A stretch of DNA of 64,000 bases from contig OZ243040.1 in the NCBI GenBank assembly GCA_965211995.1, positions 62,001-126,000 on the forward strand, read 5' to 3'. Source of the DNA: CAYFZO01 sp965211995. Its GTDB lineage: Bacteria > Pseudomonadota > Gammaproteobacteria > Poriferisulfidales > Oxydemutatoraceae. The position numbers were made by a program, and so were the translations under genes. Below the pieces are notes generated by a model. The model was not told the DNA's origin, did no database searches, and saw nothing but the letters and a program-made list of their open reading frames with translations. The stretch's first letter is position 1. Every line of letters starts with the position of its first letter. Shown here in pieces: positions 18,972-29,304 of this stretch.

Positions 18972-19781
18972 TCAGCCGGCCGCTTTCCTGCGACGTGCCG
19001 CGCAGACAAAGGTGACCGCATAACTGGCGGGTATTCCCTGCATTGCGGCGTAGCGGGCGCGGTAGCGGGCTTTCATGTTTTCGAGCCGGGCCGGGGTCGT
19101 CAGCCCGGCGCAACGGTCGCGGCGGAGGTTGCGCACGCCGGTGCATTTGAGAATTTTCAACAGCGCGTCAACGTCGTCGTAGATTACGGCTTCGTTTTGC
19201 GTCCGGCACGAGGCAATCGTCATTCCCGCCGCTTCGATCATGCGGCACAATCGCTCAGGCGTCGGGAATTCGAGCGTGTGCCGGTCCGTTCCGGGCCAAC
19301 TGTCCTGCAACTCGCGCAGCGTGCCGGTGGTGTAGATCGCGAGCAGCAGCGCCGAGCCTTGTTTCAATACGCGCCGGAATTCGCGCAACGCGAGGCTGAT
19401 GTCATCGCTCCATTGCAGCGCCGAACTCGAACACGCGAGGTCAAACGCGGCGTCCGCGAACGGCAGCGTCTCGAGGTCGCCGCAGACGAACCCCGACCCG
19501 CGCGATTTGCGGCGCGCAATTTTGAGCATCTCCTGCGCGAAGTCGAGATTGACGACGCGGGCGTTGGGGAAAGCGCAGGCCAAAGCCGCGGCGCTGAAGC
19601 CGCTGCCGGCGCCGGCGTCGAGGATTTGCGGATGCCGCCGCTCGATGCACGCGGCGGCCAACGGCGTGAACTGGGCGAGCAGGCGATTCGCGACCGCGTG
19701 CTGCAAGCGCGCGTTTTCGTCATAGCGGCGTGCGGCGCGGTTGAACGAGCGGCGCACCGCGGCTTTATCAATTCGGTTCAC
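18972..19781 (-). CDS. bioC: Malonyl-ACP O-methyltransferase
   Basis: A 269-residue SAM-dependent methyltransferase that masks malonyl-ACP as its methyl ester at the start of biotin (pimelate) synthesis. The BioC N-terminus VRRSFNRAARRYDENARLQ is followed by the SAM motif LDAGAGSGFSAAAL and ALQWSDD. It starts 3 nt after the bioH stop, forming a two-gene unit whose products act at the beginning and end of pimeloyl-ACP formation. Confidence 0.93.
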   Translation of the reverse strand: MNRIDKAAVRRSFNRAARRYDENARLQHAVANRLLAQFTPLAAACIERRHPQILDAGAGSGFSAAALACAFPNARVVNLDFAQEMLKIARRKSRGSGFVCGDLETLPFADAAFDLACSSSALQWSDDISLALREFRRVLKQGSALLLAIYTTGTLRELQDSWPGTDRHTLEFPTPERLCRMIEAAGMTIASCRTQNEAVIYDDVDALLKILKCTGVRNLRRDRCAGLTTPARLENMKARYRARYAAMQGIPASYAVTFVCAARRRKAAG

Positions 19782-19784
19782 CGG

Positions 19785-20561
19785 TCAATCGCACTCGTTG
19801 ATAAAGCCGTCAACGGCGGCGATGAATTCCGGGCAATGCGACAGAAAGGGGGCGTGTCCGGCGCCGGGGATTTCGACGTAACGCCCGCGCGGCGCGAGGC
19901 GGCTGCTTTGTTTAAGGCCGTTGCCGCTGACGATCAGGTCTTTTTCGCCGGCGATGAACAGCACGGGTTTGTCGAACGCCCGCAGCGTGCGGCGAGCGTC
20001 GGCGGTTTTAAGAAACTCCAGCCCGGCCTTGAGTTCTTGCTTGTCCCACGGCATTGCGGCGAGTGAACGCAGCACCGAGCGTGCGTGCTCCTGTCGTTCG
20101 CTGCCGAGCACCTGTTGTTCGATGAGTTCGCGCACAATCCGCTCGGGCGCGACGGCGAACAACTGCCTGACGGCTCTGAACAGGACGCGGTTGATGCCGC
20201 AGGGCCAGTCGGAGGTCGCGGTGTAGCGTGCACCCATGCCGACGCTGATCAGCGCGCGAATACGCGCGCGGGCCGATTGCGCTGCGAGTTGGGCGAGCAG
20301 GCCGCCGAGCGACCAGCCGATCCAGATCGCGTTGCGCGGCGCGAGTTCGAGCAGGCCGGCGAGCAACCGCTCGGGGCGGCTCAGGGAATACGGGGATTGC
20401 AAACTGCCGCCGTGCCCCGGCAAATCCACCGTCGTCAGGCGAAAGCGGTCTTTGAAGCGTGTGATGACTTCACTCCAGCAACGCCCGTTCATCATCCAGC
20501 CGTGGATCAGGAACACGTCGCGGCCGCGGCCGGTTTGTTCGGTGTGCAGTGTGGTTCTCAT
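19785..20561 (-). CDS. bioH: Pimeloyl-[ACP] methyl ester carboxylesterase
   Basis: A 258-residue alpha/beta hydrolase that cleaves the methyl ester of pimeloyl-ACP, ending the BioC-initiated cycle. The catalytic triad is visible: Ser84 in GWSLGG, Asp near 208 in AGEKDLIV and His near 237 in GAGHAPF. The N-terminal FLIHGWMMNG holds the oxyanion loop. Divergent from plsY. Confidence 0.93.
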   Translation of the reverse strand: MRTTLHTEQTGRGRDVFLIHGWMMNGRCWSEVITRFKDRFRLTTVDLPGHGGSLQSPYSLSRPERLLAGLLELAPRNAIWIGWSLGGLLAQLAAQSARARIRALISVGMGARYTATSDWPCGINRVLFRAVRQLFAVAPERIVRELIEQQVLGSERQEHARSVLRSLAAMPWDKQELKAGLEFLKTADARRTLRAFDKPVLFIAGEKDLIVSGNGLKQSSRLAPRGRYVEIPGAGHAPFLSHCPEFIAAVDGFINECD

Positions 20562-20646
20562 CGGCGCTGTGTTTTCTTGCCCGAACCTCGATTTTAATCA
20601 AGGCGCTTGAAAAGAAACAGGCGGACTGTGCGAGCGTCGGCCGGAG

Positions 20647-20652
20647 TATAAT
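20647..20652 (+). promoter_or_regulatory. Perfect -10 hexamer almost touching the plsY start
   Basis: TATAAT ends 8 nt before the plsY ATG at 20661, so transcription from it would begin at or beside the start codon and give a leaderless message. No good -35 hexamer is seen at 16-18 nt. It may be fortuitous. Confidence 0.3.
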
Positions 20653-20660
20653 TGACGGCA

Positions 20661-21263
20661 ATGCCTTACCTTTCGGACGCCATCGCCGTGGTCGGCGGTT
20701 ATTTGCTGGGCTCGGTGTCGTTTGCCGTCGTCGTCTGCCGTGCGCTGAGTCTGCCCGACCCGCGCACCCTCGGTTCCGGCAACCCCGGCGCGACCAACGT
20801 CGTGCGCGCGGGCGGCAAACGTGCGGCCGCGCTGACCTTGTGCGGCGACGTCGCAAAAGCGATGATCCCGATGCTGCTGGCGCGTGCCTGGGGCCTTGCG
20901 GAAACAACGGTCGCGCTCACCGGTTTCGCCGCGTTCGTCGGTCATCTGTATCCGCTGTATCACGGCTTCAGGGGCGGCAAGGGTGTCGCGACTTTCGGCG
21001 GCGTGTTGGCGGTGATGCACTGGCCGGCGGCTTTGGCCTGGGGCGCCGCGTGGCTGGCTTGCGCCGCCGTGTTTCGCTACGTGTCGGTGGCGAGCATGAC
21101 CGCGGGGGCCGCCGCGGCTTTATATCTGGCGTTCGCGGGGGCAGGCCGGGCGGCGGCAATCCTCGCGGCCGCGGCGGCGTTGCTGATCGTGTTCCGGCAC
21201 GCGGATAACCTGCGCAAACTCAAAGCGGGCACCGAGTCGCGCATCGGCGAGGGGCCGGCTTAG
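20661..21263 (+). CDS. plsY: Acyl-phosphate:glycerol-3-phosphate acyltransferase
   Basis: A 200-residue membrane enzyme making lysophosphatidate from acyl-phosphate and glycerol-3-phosphate. Motifs: YLLGSVSFAVVV, LGSGNPGATNVVRAGGK, GHLYPLYHGFRGGKGVAT and FRHADNLRKLKAGTE. Length is normal. plsY and tsaD are neighbours in many proteobacteria; here a restriction-modification pair sits between them. Confidence 0.96.
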   Translation: MPYLSDAIAVVGGYLLGSVSFAVVVCRALSLPDPRTLGSGNPGATNVVRAGGKRAAALTLCGDVAKAMIPMLLARAWGLAETTVALTGFAAFVGHLYPLYHGFRGGKGVATFGGVLAVMHWPAALAWGAAWLACAAVFRYVSVASMTAGAAAALYLAFAGAGRAAAILAAAAALLIVFRHADNLRKLKAGTESRIGEGPA

Positions 21264-21409
21264 CCCGCGCGTCCGATTTGCCGCGGCTTTACTGGCGGCG
21301 GCGAACGGGGCGGGGTGACCCGGGGACCCGCACCGGGCGCCCCCGCCCTGCTGATTTGCAAGCGAACAATTTACGCCGAAGGGTTCCATTTGTTTCTCTT
21401 CTCGGTCCG

Positions 21410-22141
21410 TTAGCCGGGCTCACTTTTTGCTTCAAGTTCGCGTTGATAAGCGGCGCGAATCGCTTGTTCGAGTTTATTTGGTTTTACTTCGTACTCTTGG
21501 AATTCATTTATGTTGTTGTGTCTTATGTGAAGTTGTCCTTCGCCGACGTTGCCGCGATGTTGGCTCGAAGAATAATGAGGGTTTATTTCAACTTCGTGGG
21601 AGGAGAGCGTCCAGTACCGGATAATGTCCCGCCACACGGCGACCCAGATAAATACATCACAGCAACCCGGTTTGATCTGCTGGAAATTCATCCAGAATTT
21701 TTTTAGGGAGTCGGAGGCAAGCGCCTTGACGTACAATGGAGCCTCGGACTCAGCCTCTACCACGCGCGATGCTTTTACTTCGACGCGGATGTTGTCGAGA
21801 GAAAGGTCGTATTGGCCGGAGTAATTGGGATCGTTTTTCTTTGAGGGTTTTTGGAGTTCCGGAATCAATTCTTTCAAGTGTCCCTGAGCCCACGCTTCGC
21901 CGAACGAGCGAGGTGCACTAATCTCAAATATGTATAAGTAGAGACTCCTCGCAATGTAGTTGTCACGAAGTTCGTAATACTTGCCCAAAGTCAAAATATT
22001 CATCGCCAGCAGGGTGGAAATAATATATTCGTATTCATTGAAAGGATAAACCGACGCGAGCGACTTCAGCCGCTCTCGCACTTCTTGCTCGTTGGGCAGT
22101 TGTTGCAGCAGCGAGTTAAGTTCTTCTTGCAGGTGTTCCAT
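21410..22141 (-). CDS. Restriction endonuclease, PD-(D/E)xK type (probable)
   Basis: A 243-residue protein, AT-richer than its neighbours. The segment GQYDLSLDNIRVEVKASRV near residues 109-127 fits the D-x(n)-E-x-K nuclease core, with the helix-strand order expected around it. The gene starts 5 nt after the methyltransferase stop, the classic arrangement of a type II system. No closer family or target recognised. No controller (C) protein is present. Confidence 0.7.
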   Translation of the reverse strand: MEHLQEELNSLLQQLPNEQEVRERLKSLASVYPFNEYEYIISTLLAMNILTLGKYYELRDNYIARSLYLYIFEISAPRSFGEAWAQGHLKELIPELQKPSKKNDPNYSGQYDLSLDNIRVEVKASRVVEAESEAPLYVKALASDSLKKFWMNFQQIKPGCCDVFIWVAVWRDIIRYWTLSSHEVEINPHYSSSQHRGNVGEGQLHIRHNNINEFQEYEVKPNKLEQAIRAAYQRELEAKSEPG

Positions 22142-22146
22142 GTGAA

Positions 22147-23142
22147 TTAAAACAAAGATTCATGAGTAGGCGAGGGTGCGTTTTCCACCGTAACGTCTCC
22201 GGCGGGTTCGAGATCCGGCATTTCGTCTTGAAACGGGTGTCCGTTTTGCCATCCGAGTCGCCCGGTCGCCCGGAAGTATTCAAGGCGGCGAATCGTGATT
22301 TCGGCGTAAATTGGATCGAGATCAACCGTGTAGCATTTGCGTTTGAGAATCTCCGCCGCTAACAGCGTGGTGCCGGAATGGGCGAAAAAGTCGGTGACGA
22401 GATCGCCCGGATCCGAACTTGCCCGGATAATTCGCTCGATGCACTTCAAAGGCTTTTGCGCGTAGCAGCCGGAGACGTTTTCCTCCATTCGATAAAACAC
22501 CTGTTGGACGTCAACCCAAACGTTGCCCGCCCGAATCGTATTCGACCTGCCCCGCTCAAGATTCTCCGTCATTTTTCCATTGACTTCCTTATAGTATCCG
22601 CGCAGGATTTTTGGAATGTCGGTGTATTCGGCATCGACATTAAATGTCGGTGTTCCTTTGAGGTAGTACAGCAATTCCTGCCGAACGGCCATCCAGTTCT
22701 TTAGCGTGCCGTAGCCGCGTTGATTTCGCATCGTAATGAAACTTCGGGGAGCAAACGGCTGGTCGCGCATCATCAGCATGAAATCCGGCAACGGTTGAAA
22801 GCCGTTGTTTTGATCGGCGCCCAGCCAGACGTAGAGCGAGGCGTTTGGAGCAAGTGCGTCATGGGTGGTTTGCACCCATTTTTGACACCAAGCGACGAAT
22901 TCGGCAATTGATCGAAGCTCAAAAGCCGCGAGGTTGTACGGCGGGTCGTGAATGGCCAATTGGGCTTGTTGTCCGAACATGAAGTCCCGGATCGTTTCGC
23001 CGTCGGTCGCATTGAGGCAACCGACGCGGTGTCCGTGCATCTTGTCTTTCCAAACGTCACCGGGCTGAAGCCGGCAGTATGGAAGCAGTTTTCTCCTGAG
23101 GTCCGGCGATGCGTCAAGCCGTGGCAGTGAGTTGTTTTTCAT
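22147..23142 (-). CDS. DNA methyltransferase of a type II restriction-modification system
   Basis: A 331-residue protein with the amino-methyltransferase motif DPPYN near residue 86 (motif IV) and the SAM-binding segment DFFAHSGTTLLAAEILKR near residue 248 (motif I). Motif IV before motif I is the beta-class order. DPPY favours N6-adenine, but N4-cytosine cannot be excluded. Lower GC than the flanks, and its position between plsY and tsaD suggests horizontal gain. It presumably protects DNA from the downstream nuclease. Confidence 0.88.
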   Translation of the reverse strand: MKNNSLPRLDASPDLRRKLLPYCRLQPGDVWKDKMHGHRVGCLNATDGETIRDFMFGQQAQLAIHDPPYNLAAFELRSIAEFVAWCQKWVQTTHDALAPNASLYVWLGADQNNGFQPLPDFMLMMRDQPFAPRSFITMRNQRGYGTLKNWMAVRQELLYYLKGTPTFNVDAEYTDIPKILRGYYKEVNGKMTENLERGRSNTIRAGNVWVDVQQVFYRMEENVSGCYAQKPLKCIERIIRASSDPGDLVTDFFAHSGTTLLAAEILKRKCYTVDLDPIYAEITIRRLEYFRATGRLGWQNGHPFQDEMPDLEPAGDVTVENAPSPTHESLF

Positions 23143-23369
23143 TGCTCAATGGGTTCCGCCATATTGCGCGCAGGGCAAGAGACCCGACATTCTCAGTTGT
23201 TTGTTCGTGAGTATTGACGCACTCTGCATTACCCCGGGTAGCTCCGGTATTTCAGCAATCCCTCCGCCGCCAGGTTCTTTTTCGGCCTCGCTAGCGTGCG
23301 TCATCGCTTGGCTTCGCCGGATGATGAAGTTTACTCCAAAACAAGCGGGCCTTTCCGTCGCGGGTTCCA

Positions 23370-24389
23370 TCAAAACGGACGCAGTTCCTGCAAGTTCCAC
23401 CGCGTTCGCACGCGCGGCCAGGCGTCGCTTTTTTGACCGGCCTGCAAGCGCAGCAGTCCCGCGTGGGCGATCATCACGCCGTTGTCGGTGCACAAGTCGG
23501 GCGGCGGGCAGAACAGCCGCGCGCCGTGGTCTTGTGCGAGCGTGCGAAGTTTGTCGCGCAGGCGGCGGTTCGCGCTGACGCCGCCGGCGATGACCAACTG
23601 GTCGCAGTGTGTTTGCCGCAGCGCCCGCCGGCACTTGAGCGCGAGCGTGTCGGCCACGGCTTCCTCGAATGCGCGTGCGACGTCGGCCTTGGTCTGCGCG
23701 TCCGCCCGCCCGTTGTGGGCGTGGTCGCGCAGGACGTTGCGCACGTGCGTTTTGAGGCCGCTGAAACTGAAGTCTAGCCCGGGCTTGCGGGTCATCGGCC
23801 GCGGGAAGTCAAAGCGCGCGGGGTTTCCGTGCTGCGCGAGTTTTTCGATCTCGGGTCCGCCCGGGTAGTTCATGCCGAGCAGTCTCGCGGTTTTGTCGAA
23901 CGCCTCGCCGACCGCGTCGTCGAGTGTCTCGCCCAGCATTTTGTAATCGCCGAGCGCTTTGACCAGCACCAGTTGCGTGTGTCCGCCCGACACCAGCAGC
24001 GCGATGAACGGCGGCGCGGGCGCGGGTTCGCCGAGCAGCAGCGCGAGCAGATGCGCTTCCATGTGGTGGACGCCGAGCGTGGGCAAGTTGCGTGACCACG
24101 CGAGGCTGTGCCCGAACATCGCGCCGGTCAGCAGGGCGCCGATCAGGCCGGGCCCCGAGGTGTAGGCGACGGCGTCCACCTGTTCGAGGCCGCCGCCGCC
24201 GAGCGCTTTTTCGATCAGCGGCAGCAGGCGCCGGAGGTGGTCGCGCGAGGCCAGTTCGGGGACGACGCCGCCGTGCGCGGCGTGGATCCCGATCTGGCTG
24301 AACAACGCCTGCGCGACGACGCCTTGTCGCGAATCCACCAGGCCGATGCCGGTTTCATCGCAAGATGTTTCGATGCCGAGAACGCGCAC
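23370..24389 (-). CDS. tsaD: tRNA N6-adenosine threonylcarbamoyltransferase
   Basis: A 339-residue catalytic subunit for t6A37 in tRNAs reading ANN codons. Family motifs: LGIETSCDETGIGL, the metal-binding HHMEAH, LVSGGHTQLV and GGVSANRRLR. Length normal (about 340). The final DNGVMIAHAG block is present. It is followed 3 nt downstream of yggT. The 227-nt gap to the methyltransferase shows no gene. Confidence 0.97.
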   Translation of the reverse strand: MRVLGIETSCDETGIGLVDSRQGVVAQALFSQIGIHAAHGGVVPELASRDHLRRLLPLIEKALGGGGLEQVDAVAYTSGPGLIGALLTGAMFGHSLAWSRNLPTLGVHHMEAHLLALLLGEPAPAPPFIALLVSGGHTQLVLVKALGDYKMLGETLDDAVGEAFDKTARLLGMNYPGGPEIEKLAQHGNPARFDFPRPMTRKPGLDFSFSGLKTHVRNVLRDHAHNGRADAQTKADVARAFEEAVADTLALKCRRALRQTHCDQLVIAGGVSANRRLRDKLRTLAQDHGARLFCPPPDLCTDNGVMIAHAGLLRLQAGQKSDAWPRVRTRWNLQELRPF

Positions 24390-24392
24390 GGA

Positions 24393-24953
24393 TTAATAAA
24401 GAGCGCGCAAAATCGTCAGCAGCAGATAGAGCGCGATCAAAAGCACCAGCGGGCTGAGATCTATCGCGCCGACGGTGGGGATGACGCGCCGCACCGGCGC
24501 GAGCACCGGCGAGGTCAGGCTGTACAGCAGCGATATCAGCGGGTGGCTGAATGCCTGCACGCCGCTCATGAACCAACTGCTGAGCGCGAGGATAATCAGC
24601 GAGAAGATATAAACGTAGATCACCGTTTCGGCGAACTGGATGAGGCCGATGATCAGCAGCGGTGCCGCCGGCAGGAGCTTTCCCTGTATCAGTCCGACCA
24701 GGAACAGTGCGAGCACTTTCAGCCCGTAGGCGAGCAGTCCGCACGCGAGATCCATGCGTCCGAGCGGCGGGATGAATTTCTGCAAGCCGCTCAGCGGCGC
24801 CTGCGTCAGTTTGGCGACGGCCTGCGACAGCGGGTTGTAGAAGTCGGCTTGAGCAAGCGTGAACAGGAAACGCAGCACGAACGCGAGCGCGTACAAAGAC
24901 AGCAGCGTGTCGGCTAGAAACAGCAGCGCGCTTTGAAGAACGCCGGCTCCCAT
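24393..24953 (-). CDS. YggT family membrane protein
   Basis: A 186-residue protein with the duplicated YggT layout: two hydrophobic hairpins, each followed by a proline-rich short loop (NPLSQAVAKLTQAPL and SHPLISLLYSLTSPVLAPVRRVIP). It overlaps proC by one base, and the proC-yggT pairing is common in proteobacteria. Function unsettled; linked to osmotic tolerance in other bacteria. Confidence 0.9.
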   Translation of the reverse strand: MGAGVLQSALLFLADTLLSLYALAFVLRFLFTLAQADFYNPLSQAVAKLTQAPLSGLQKFIPPLGRMDLACGLLAYGLKVLALFLVGLIQGKLLPAAPLLIIGLIQFAETVIYVYIFSLIILALSSWFMSGVQAFSHPLISLLYSLTSPVLAPVRRVIPTVGAIDLSPLVLLIALYLLLTILRALY

Positions 24954-25837
24954 CAGTTGCGGGGCGGATTATGGGTTGGGTTATCGGTCGGATGATCGCC
25001 CCGGTCATCGCCCGGCGGCCGCTCGAGTTCACGCGAGATCTCCGCGCTGCGCCGGGCCGCGGCCGCGAGCGCTTGCGCGAACATCGCGTCTATGCCGCTG
25101 TGCTCGAGTGACGCGAGGGCTTGCTCGGTGGTGCCGCCTTTGGAGGTGACCGCCTGGCGCAACGTTGCCGGGTCGGCGTTGCCGCAGCGCGCGAGGGTCG
25201 CGGCGCCGAGCGCGGTCTGCACCGTCAGTTTTTGCGCCGTCGCGGCGTCCATGCCGAGCGCGCCCGCGCCTTGCGCCAGTGCTTCGATGACGCGGAAGAA
25301 ATAAGCCGGGCCGCTTCCCGACAGCGCCGTGACTGCGTCCATCATCGCCTCGTCCTCAAGCCACGCGGCGTCGCCGACGGCGGCGAAGATCCGTTCGACC
25401 GCGTCGCGTTGCGCCCGCGAAACGTCGGCGCTTGCGTACAGCACGCTCATGCCGCAACCCACCGCGACCGGCGTGTTCGGCATGCAGCGCACCAACGGCG
25501 GCGGCCGGTGCGTCCAGTCGGTGAGCATCGCGGTGGTGACGCCGGCGGCGACCGAGACGAGTACCGCGGAGCGTGCCCGCAGGAGCGGGCCGACTTCTTT
25601 GCATACGCCGCGCACGTCGCCGGGTTTCACGCACGCGATCAAAATCCCGCAGTCCGCCGCGGCTTCCCGGTTTGAAGCGCGCACCGTAACGCCCGGGCAC
25701 TTCCGTGCAAGCATTTCGGCTTTTACCGTGTCGCAATCGGTGATCGCGAGCGCGGATGCGTCAACCCCGTGTTCCGTCAATCCCCGTATGAGGCTGCCCG
25801 CGAGGTTGCCGGCTCCGATAAATGAAATGCTGGTCAT
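24953..25837 (-). CDS. proC: Pyrroline-5-carboxylate reductase
   Basis: A 294-residue NAD(P)H enzyme for the last step of proline synthesis. Rossmann motif FIGAGNLAGSLIRGL at the N-terminus, VRCMPNTPVAVG in the middle and the C-terminal signature ALSGSGPAYFF and TSKGGTTEQALASLE. The tail after residue 275 is extended and rich in Asp, Asn and Pro. Confidence 0.96.
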   Translation of the reverse strand: MTSISFIGAGNLAGSLIRGLTEHGVDASALAITDCDTVKAEMLARKCPGVTVRASNREAAADCGILIACVKPGDVRGVCKEVGPLLRARSAVLVSVAAGVTTAMLTDWTHRPPPLVRCMPNTPVAVGCGMSVLYASADVSRAQRDAVERIFAAVGDAAWLEDEAMMDAVTALSGSGPAYFFRVIEALAQGAGALGMDAATAQKLTVQTALGAATLARCGNADPATLRQAVTSKGGTTEQALASLEHSGIDAMFAQALAAAARRSAEISRELERPPGDDRGDHPTDNPTHNPPRN

Positions 25838-26506
25838 GGTGCTTGCGGTCGCGACGGCAAATTATACTTCAGGCGGATTCCTTCCCGCCTCGAGCGGGCG
25901 CCGCTCAAGTGCTTTCACGATATTTTCAGGCAGGGGTTTCAAGCGGGCGACCGCTTTTATGCGCGCGCGGGTCTTCGGTATTCATGAAGTACGGCGAGCG
26001 AAGGTCGGCACCGCTGACACATTGGGGGTTTTGGCGGACGCCTCGATCCGGTCGGCGGCGTGCAAATGCACCGTTGCGACGATGGGCGGGCCGCAATCGA
26101 AGCGGCCGTTGTGCGTGAAAGTTTTCACAAACCCCGGAGTTGTGTTGCAGTGCCGGCGCCGGCTTGCAGCAGGGAATGTGGAACCGATCTCGAGTATCGG
26201 CGTCGTTGCTTGCAAGATTGTCGCCGGTCAATACGCTTTCCCCGCGCAGCCCCGGTGTCGCCGGCTTTTGCCGCAACCGCAGCCGCACGCTTCTCCGCAG
26301 ACTGGCCGTTGCCGGCCGGCACGCAGGAGGCTCGAACGGCTCAGCATAAACCGCTTTGCGGGTGCCGTGGTGACTGACGAGATCGGTTTGTCCGTCGCTT
26401 GCGGGGTTCGTTTTGTTAAGTTTCAGCGGCTCCGCAACCGGCCGTTTGAAGATCTCCGTTCTCAAAGGCCAATCCCGAGGCCTCGCCGGAGCGGGCCGGC
26501 CTGCGT
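25838..26506. other. Gap of about 670 nt without a supported gene
   Basis: Frames of up to 267 codons on the minus strand and a longer one on the + strand cross this gap, but their translations are rich in Arg, Ala and Pro, run into proC or dsbB, and match no family I know. It could be a decayed gene between proC and dsbB. Confidence 0.5.
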
Positions 26507-27028
26507 TCAGGGACTTAATGGCGGCCGTCGTCTCAGCTTGCGTGCGGTGTGGAAAATCGCGGCGCACAGCGCCGAGAGCGCGATGAACAAAAGCAGGGTT
26601 TGTTGCGGAATGCTCAGCCCGAGAAAGGTCCAAGCGATCTCGGCACATTCGCCGGAAGTGTTGAAAATGACGGACAGGGTCTTTGCCGGCGGGAACGTTG
26701 CGAGCATATATTCGAGGTCGGGCGCGCAATCGGGGATTTCACCGGCGGGCAGGTTTTGCAGTTGAATATGGCGCACCGCGAGCGCGCCGCCGGCCGCCCC
26801 GAACGCGAAGTTCACTCCCGCGTAGATGCGTTGTCCCGTCGTCAACGGGTTATGCAGCAAAGCGAGCAGGAAAATCAGCGCCATTACGCCGACCACGATG
26901 CGGTCGAGCACGCACAAAGGGCAGGGTGCAAGCCCCAGGTGTCTCTCCATGAACAGCACCGCGACCAGCAGTGCGCCGACGCACAGGATGAAGCCGCTTG
27001 CGTGCAGTATGCGGGGCGGCGGGCGCAT
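26507..27028 (-). CDS. dsbB: Disulfide bond formation protein B
   Basis: A 173-residue inner-membrane quinone-linked oxidase that recharges DsbA. Four helices; first redox pair Cys36-Cys39 in APCPLCVLD, second pair in PDCAPDLEYM (near 100) and SGECAEIAW (near 129). Length normal. It lies 16 nt after the sugar dehydrogenase start region on the same strand. Confidence 0.94.
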   Translation of the reverse strand: MRPPPRILHASGFILCVGALLVAVLFMERHLGLAPCPLCVLDRIVVGVMALIFLLALLHNPLTTGQRIYAGVNFAFGAAGGALAVRHIQLQNLPAGEIPDCAPDLEYMLATFPPAKTLSVIFNTSGECAEIAWTFLGLSIPQQTLLLFIALSALCAAIFHTARKLRRRPPLSP

Positions 27029-27044
27029 CGTGGCTGCCTCGTGC

Positions 27045-27893
27045 CTATTTCCAGTCCAAGTTCGAGCGGATGCGCAGATTGTATTCCCAGGCTTCTTCGA
27101 GCAGGCTCAACGGGCAGCCCTGCCGCCTGGCGTCGCGCATGATCGCGTTGACGTCTTTCGGCAGGCATTTGCCGCCCCAGCCGCGATCGCCGTCGTGCCC
27201 CGGCACGTTCTTGTGGCTGTCGCCCATCCGGGTGTCGTAGTGAAAGAGTTCGGACAGCGCCGGCCAGGCGGTGTGCGCGCCGTTGTGCTGCAGCAAGTCG
27301 TAGAACTGGTTAAGGAAGCTGATTTTCAGCGCGAGATAGGAATTGACCATGTATTTGACAAAGGCCGCGCCGATCGCGTCGCAATAACCGACTTTGCAGG
27401 GAGTGCAGTTGCTGTAGCGTTCAAACAGCTCCTGCACGGCGCGCGCGTGCTCCGGTTCGCCGCCGATGATTCTGAACTTGGGAGCGAGGAAGTCCCGCTG
27501 CGCGTTTCTTTCGGTCAGGAATTCGGGCAGCACGACCAGGTTGAGATGGGGATAACGGTTGAGGTATTCGCCGACCTTCGAGGGCAGCGTCGTGCTCGTG
27601 AGGATCAAGATCTTGTCTGCTGCTTGCGGCAGCGCGGCGATGGCCGCGAGCGTCTGATCCACGTTGGACGAGTCGAACGGGCCGCCTGGCCGCCCCGCGT
27701 TCAGTTGCTGCGGCGTCGGCACCGAGACGAAGGTGAACTCGCATGCACGCCACGCTGCCGCGGGGGAATTTTTAAAGCGTTCCGATCGTTGCGGGGCATA
27801 GAGCGGGTCGAAAACGTGCAGGGCGGCTTGGTCCTCGAATCCCCTGCAAACGGCTTTGCCGACGATGCCGTAACCGATGACGCCGATGTTCAT
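27045..27893 (-). CDS. Short UDP-glucose/GDP-mannose dehydrogenase-like protein lacking the C-terminal domain
   Basis: A 282-residue protein with the N-terminal NAD domain (GVIGYGIVGKAV, residues 4-15) and the central domain of the UDPGDH family. The catalytic site GWGGKCLPKD (Cys near 242) and the lysine/asparagine helix KYMVNSYLALKISFLNQ are kept. Family members are about 390-450 residues. The C-terminal UDP-binding domain is missing, and the gene ends cleanly ten residues after WEYNLRIRSN. It may oxidise a nucleotide sugar to an acid for surface glycans, but substrate and activity are uncertain. Confidence 0.75.
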   Translation of the reverse strand: MNIGVIGYGIVGKAVCRGFEDQAALHVFDPLYAPQRSERFKNSPAAAWRACEFTFVSVPTPQQLNAGRPGGPFDSSNVDQTLAAIAALPQAADKILILTSTTLPSKVGEYLNRYPHLNLVVLPEFLTERNAQRDFLAPKFRIIGGEPEHARAVQELFERYSNCTPCKVGYCDAIGAAFVKYMVNSYLALKISFLNQFYDLLQHNGAHTAWPALSELFHYDTRMGDSHKNVPGHDGDRGWGGKCLPKDVNAIMRDARRQGCPLSLLEEAWEYNLRIRSNLDWK

Positions 27894-28062
27894 GGGGGGG
27901 GTATTTTACACACGGTGCCGCGAGCGATGAGCCGGCCGGTCGGATGGTGTTGCGAAAGAGACGTGCGCCGCAATGCAAGTCATCACGGCGCACGGCGACC
28001 CCATTTGTCGGAGGGAGGACTCGGTCGCTTGTGGCTGGCGGTTCGTTGCCGGGGGGTGCCGC

Positions 28063-29277
<1,215 letters not shown>

Positions 29278-29304
29278 GGTTTTCTCCTTGGTGCAGTGGG
29301 GCGG

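Noticed and set aside
25329..26765. 478-codon + strand frame and a 267-codon minus-strand frame crossing 25838-26506
   Set aside because: They overlap proC and dsbB antisense or in other frames, show Arg/Pro-rich translations and match no family.
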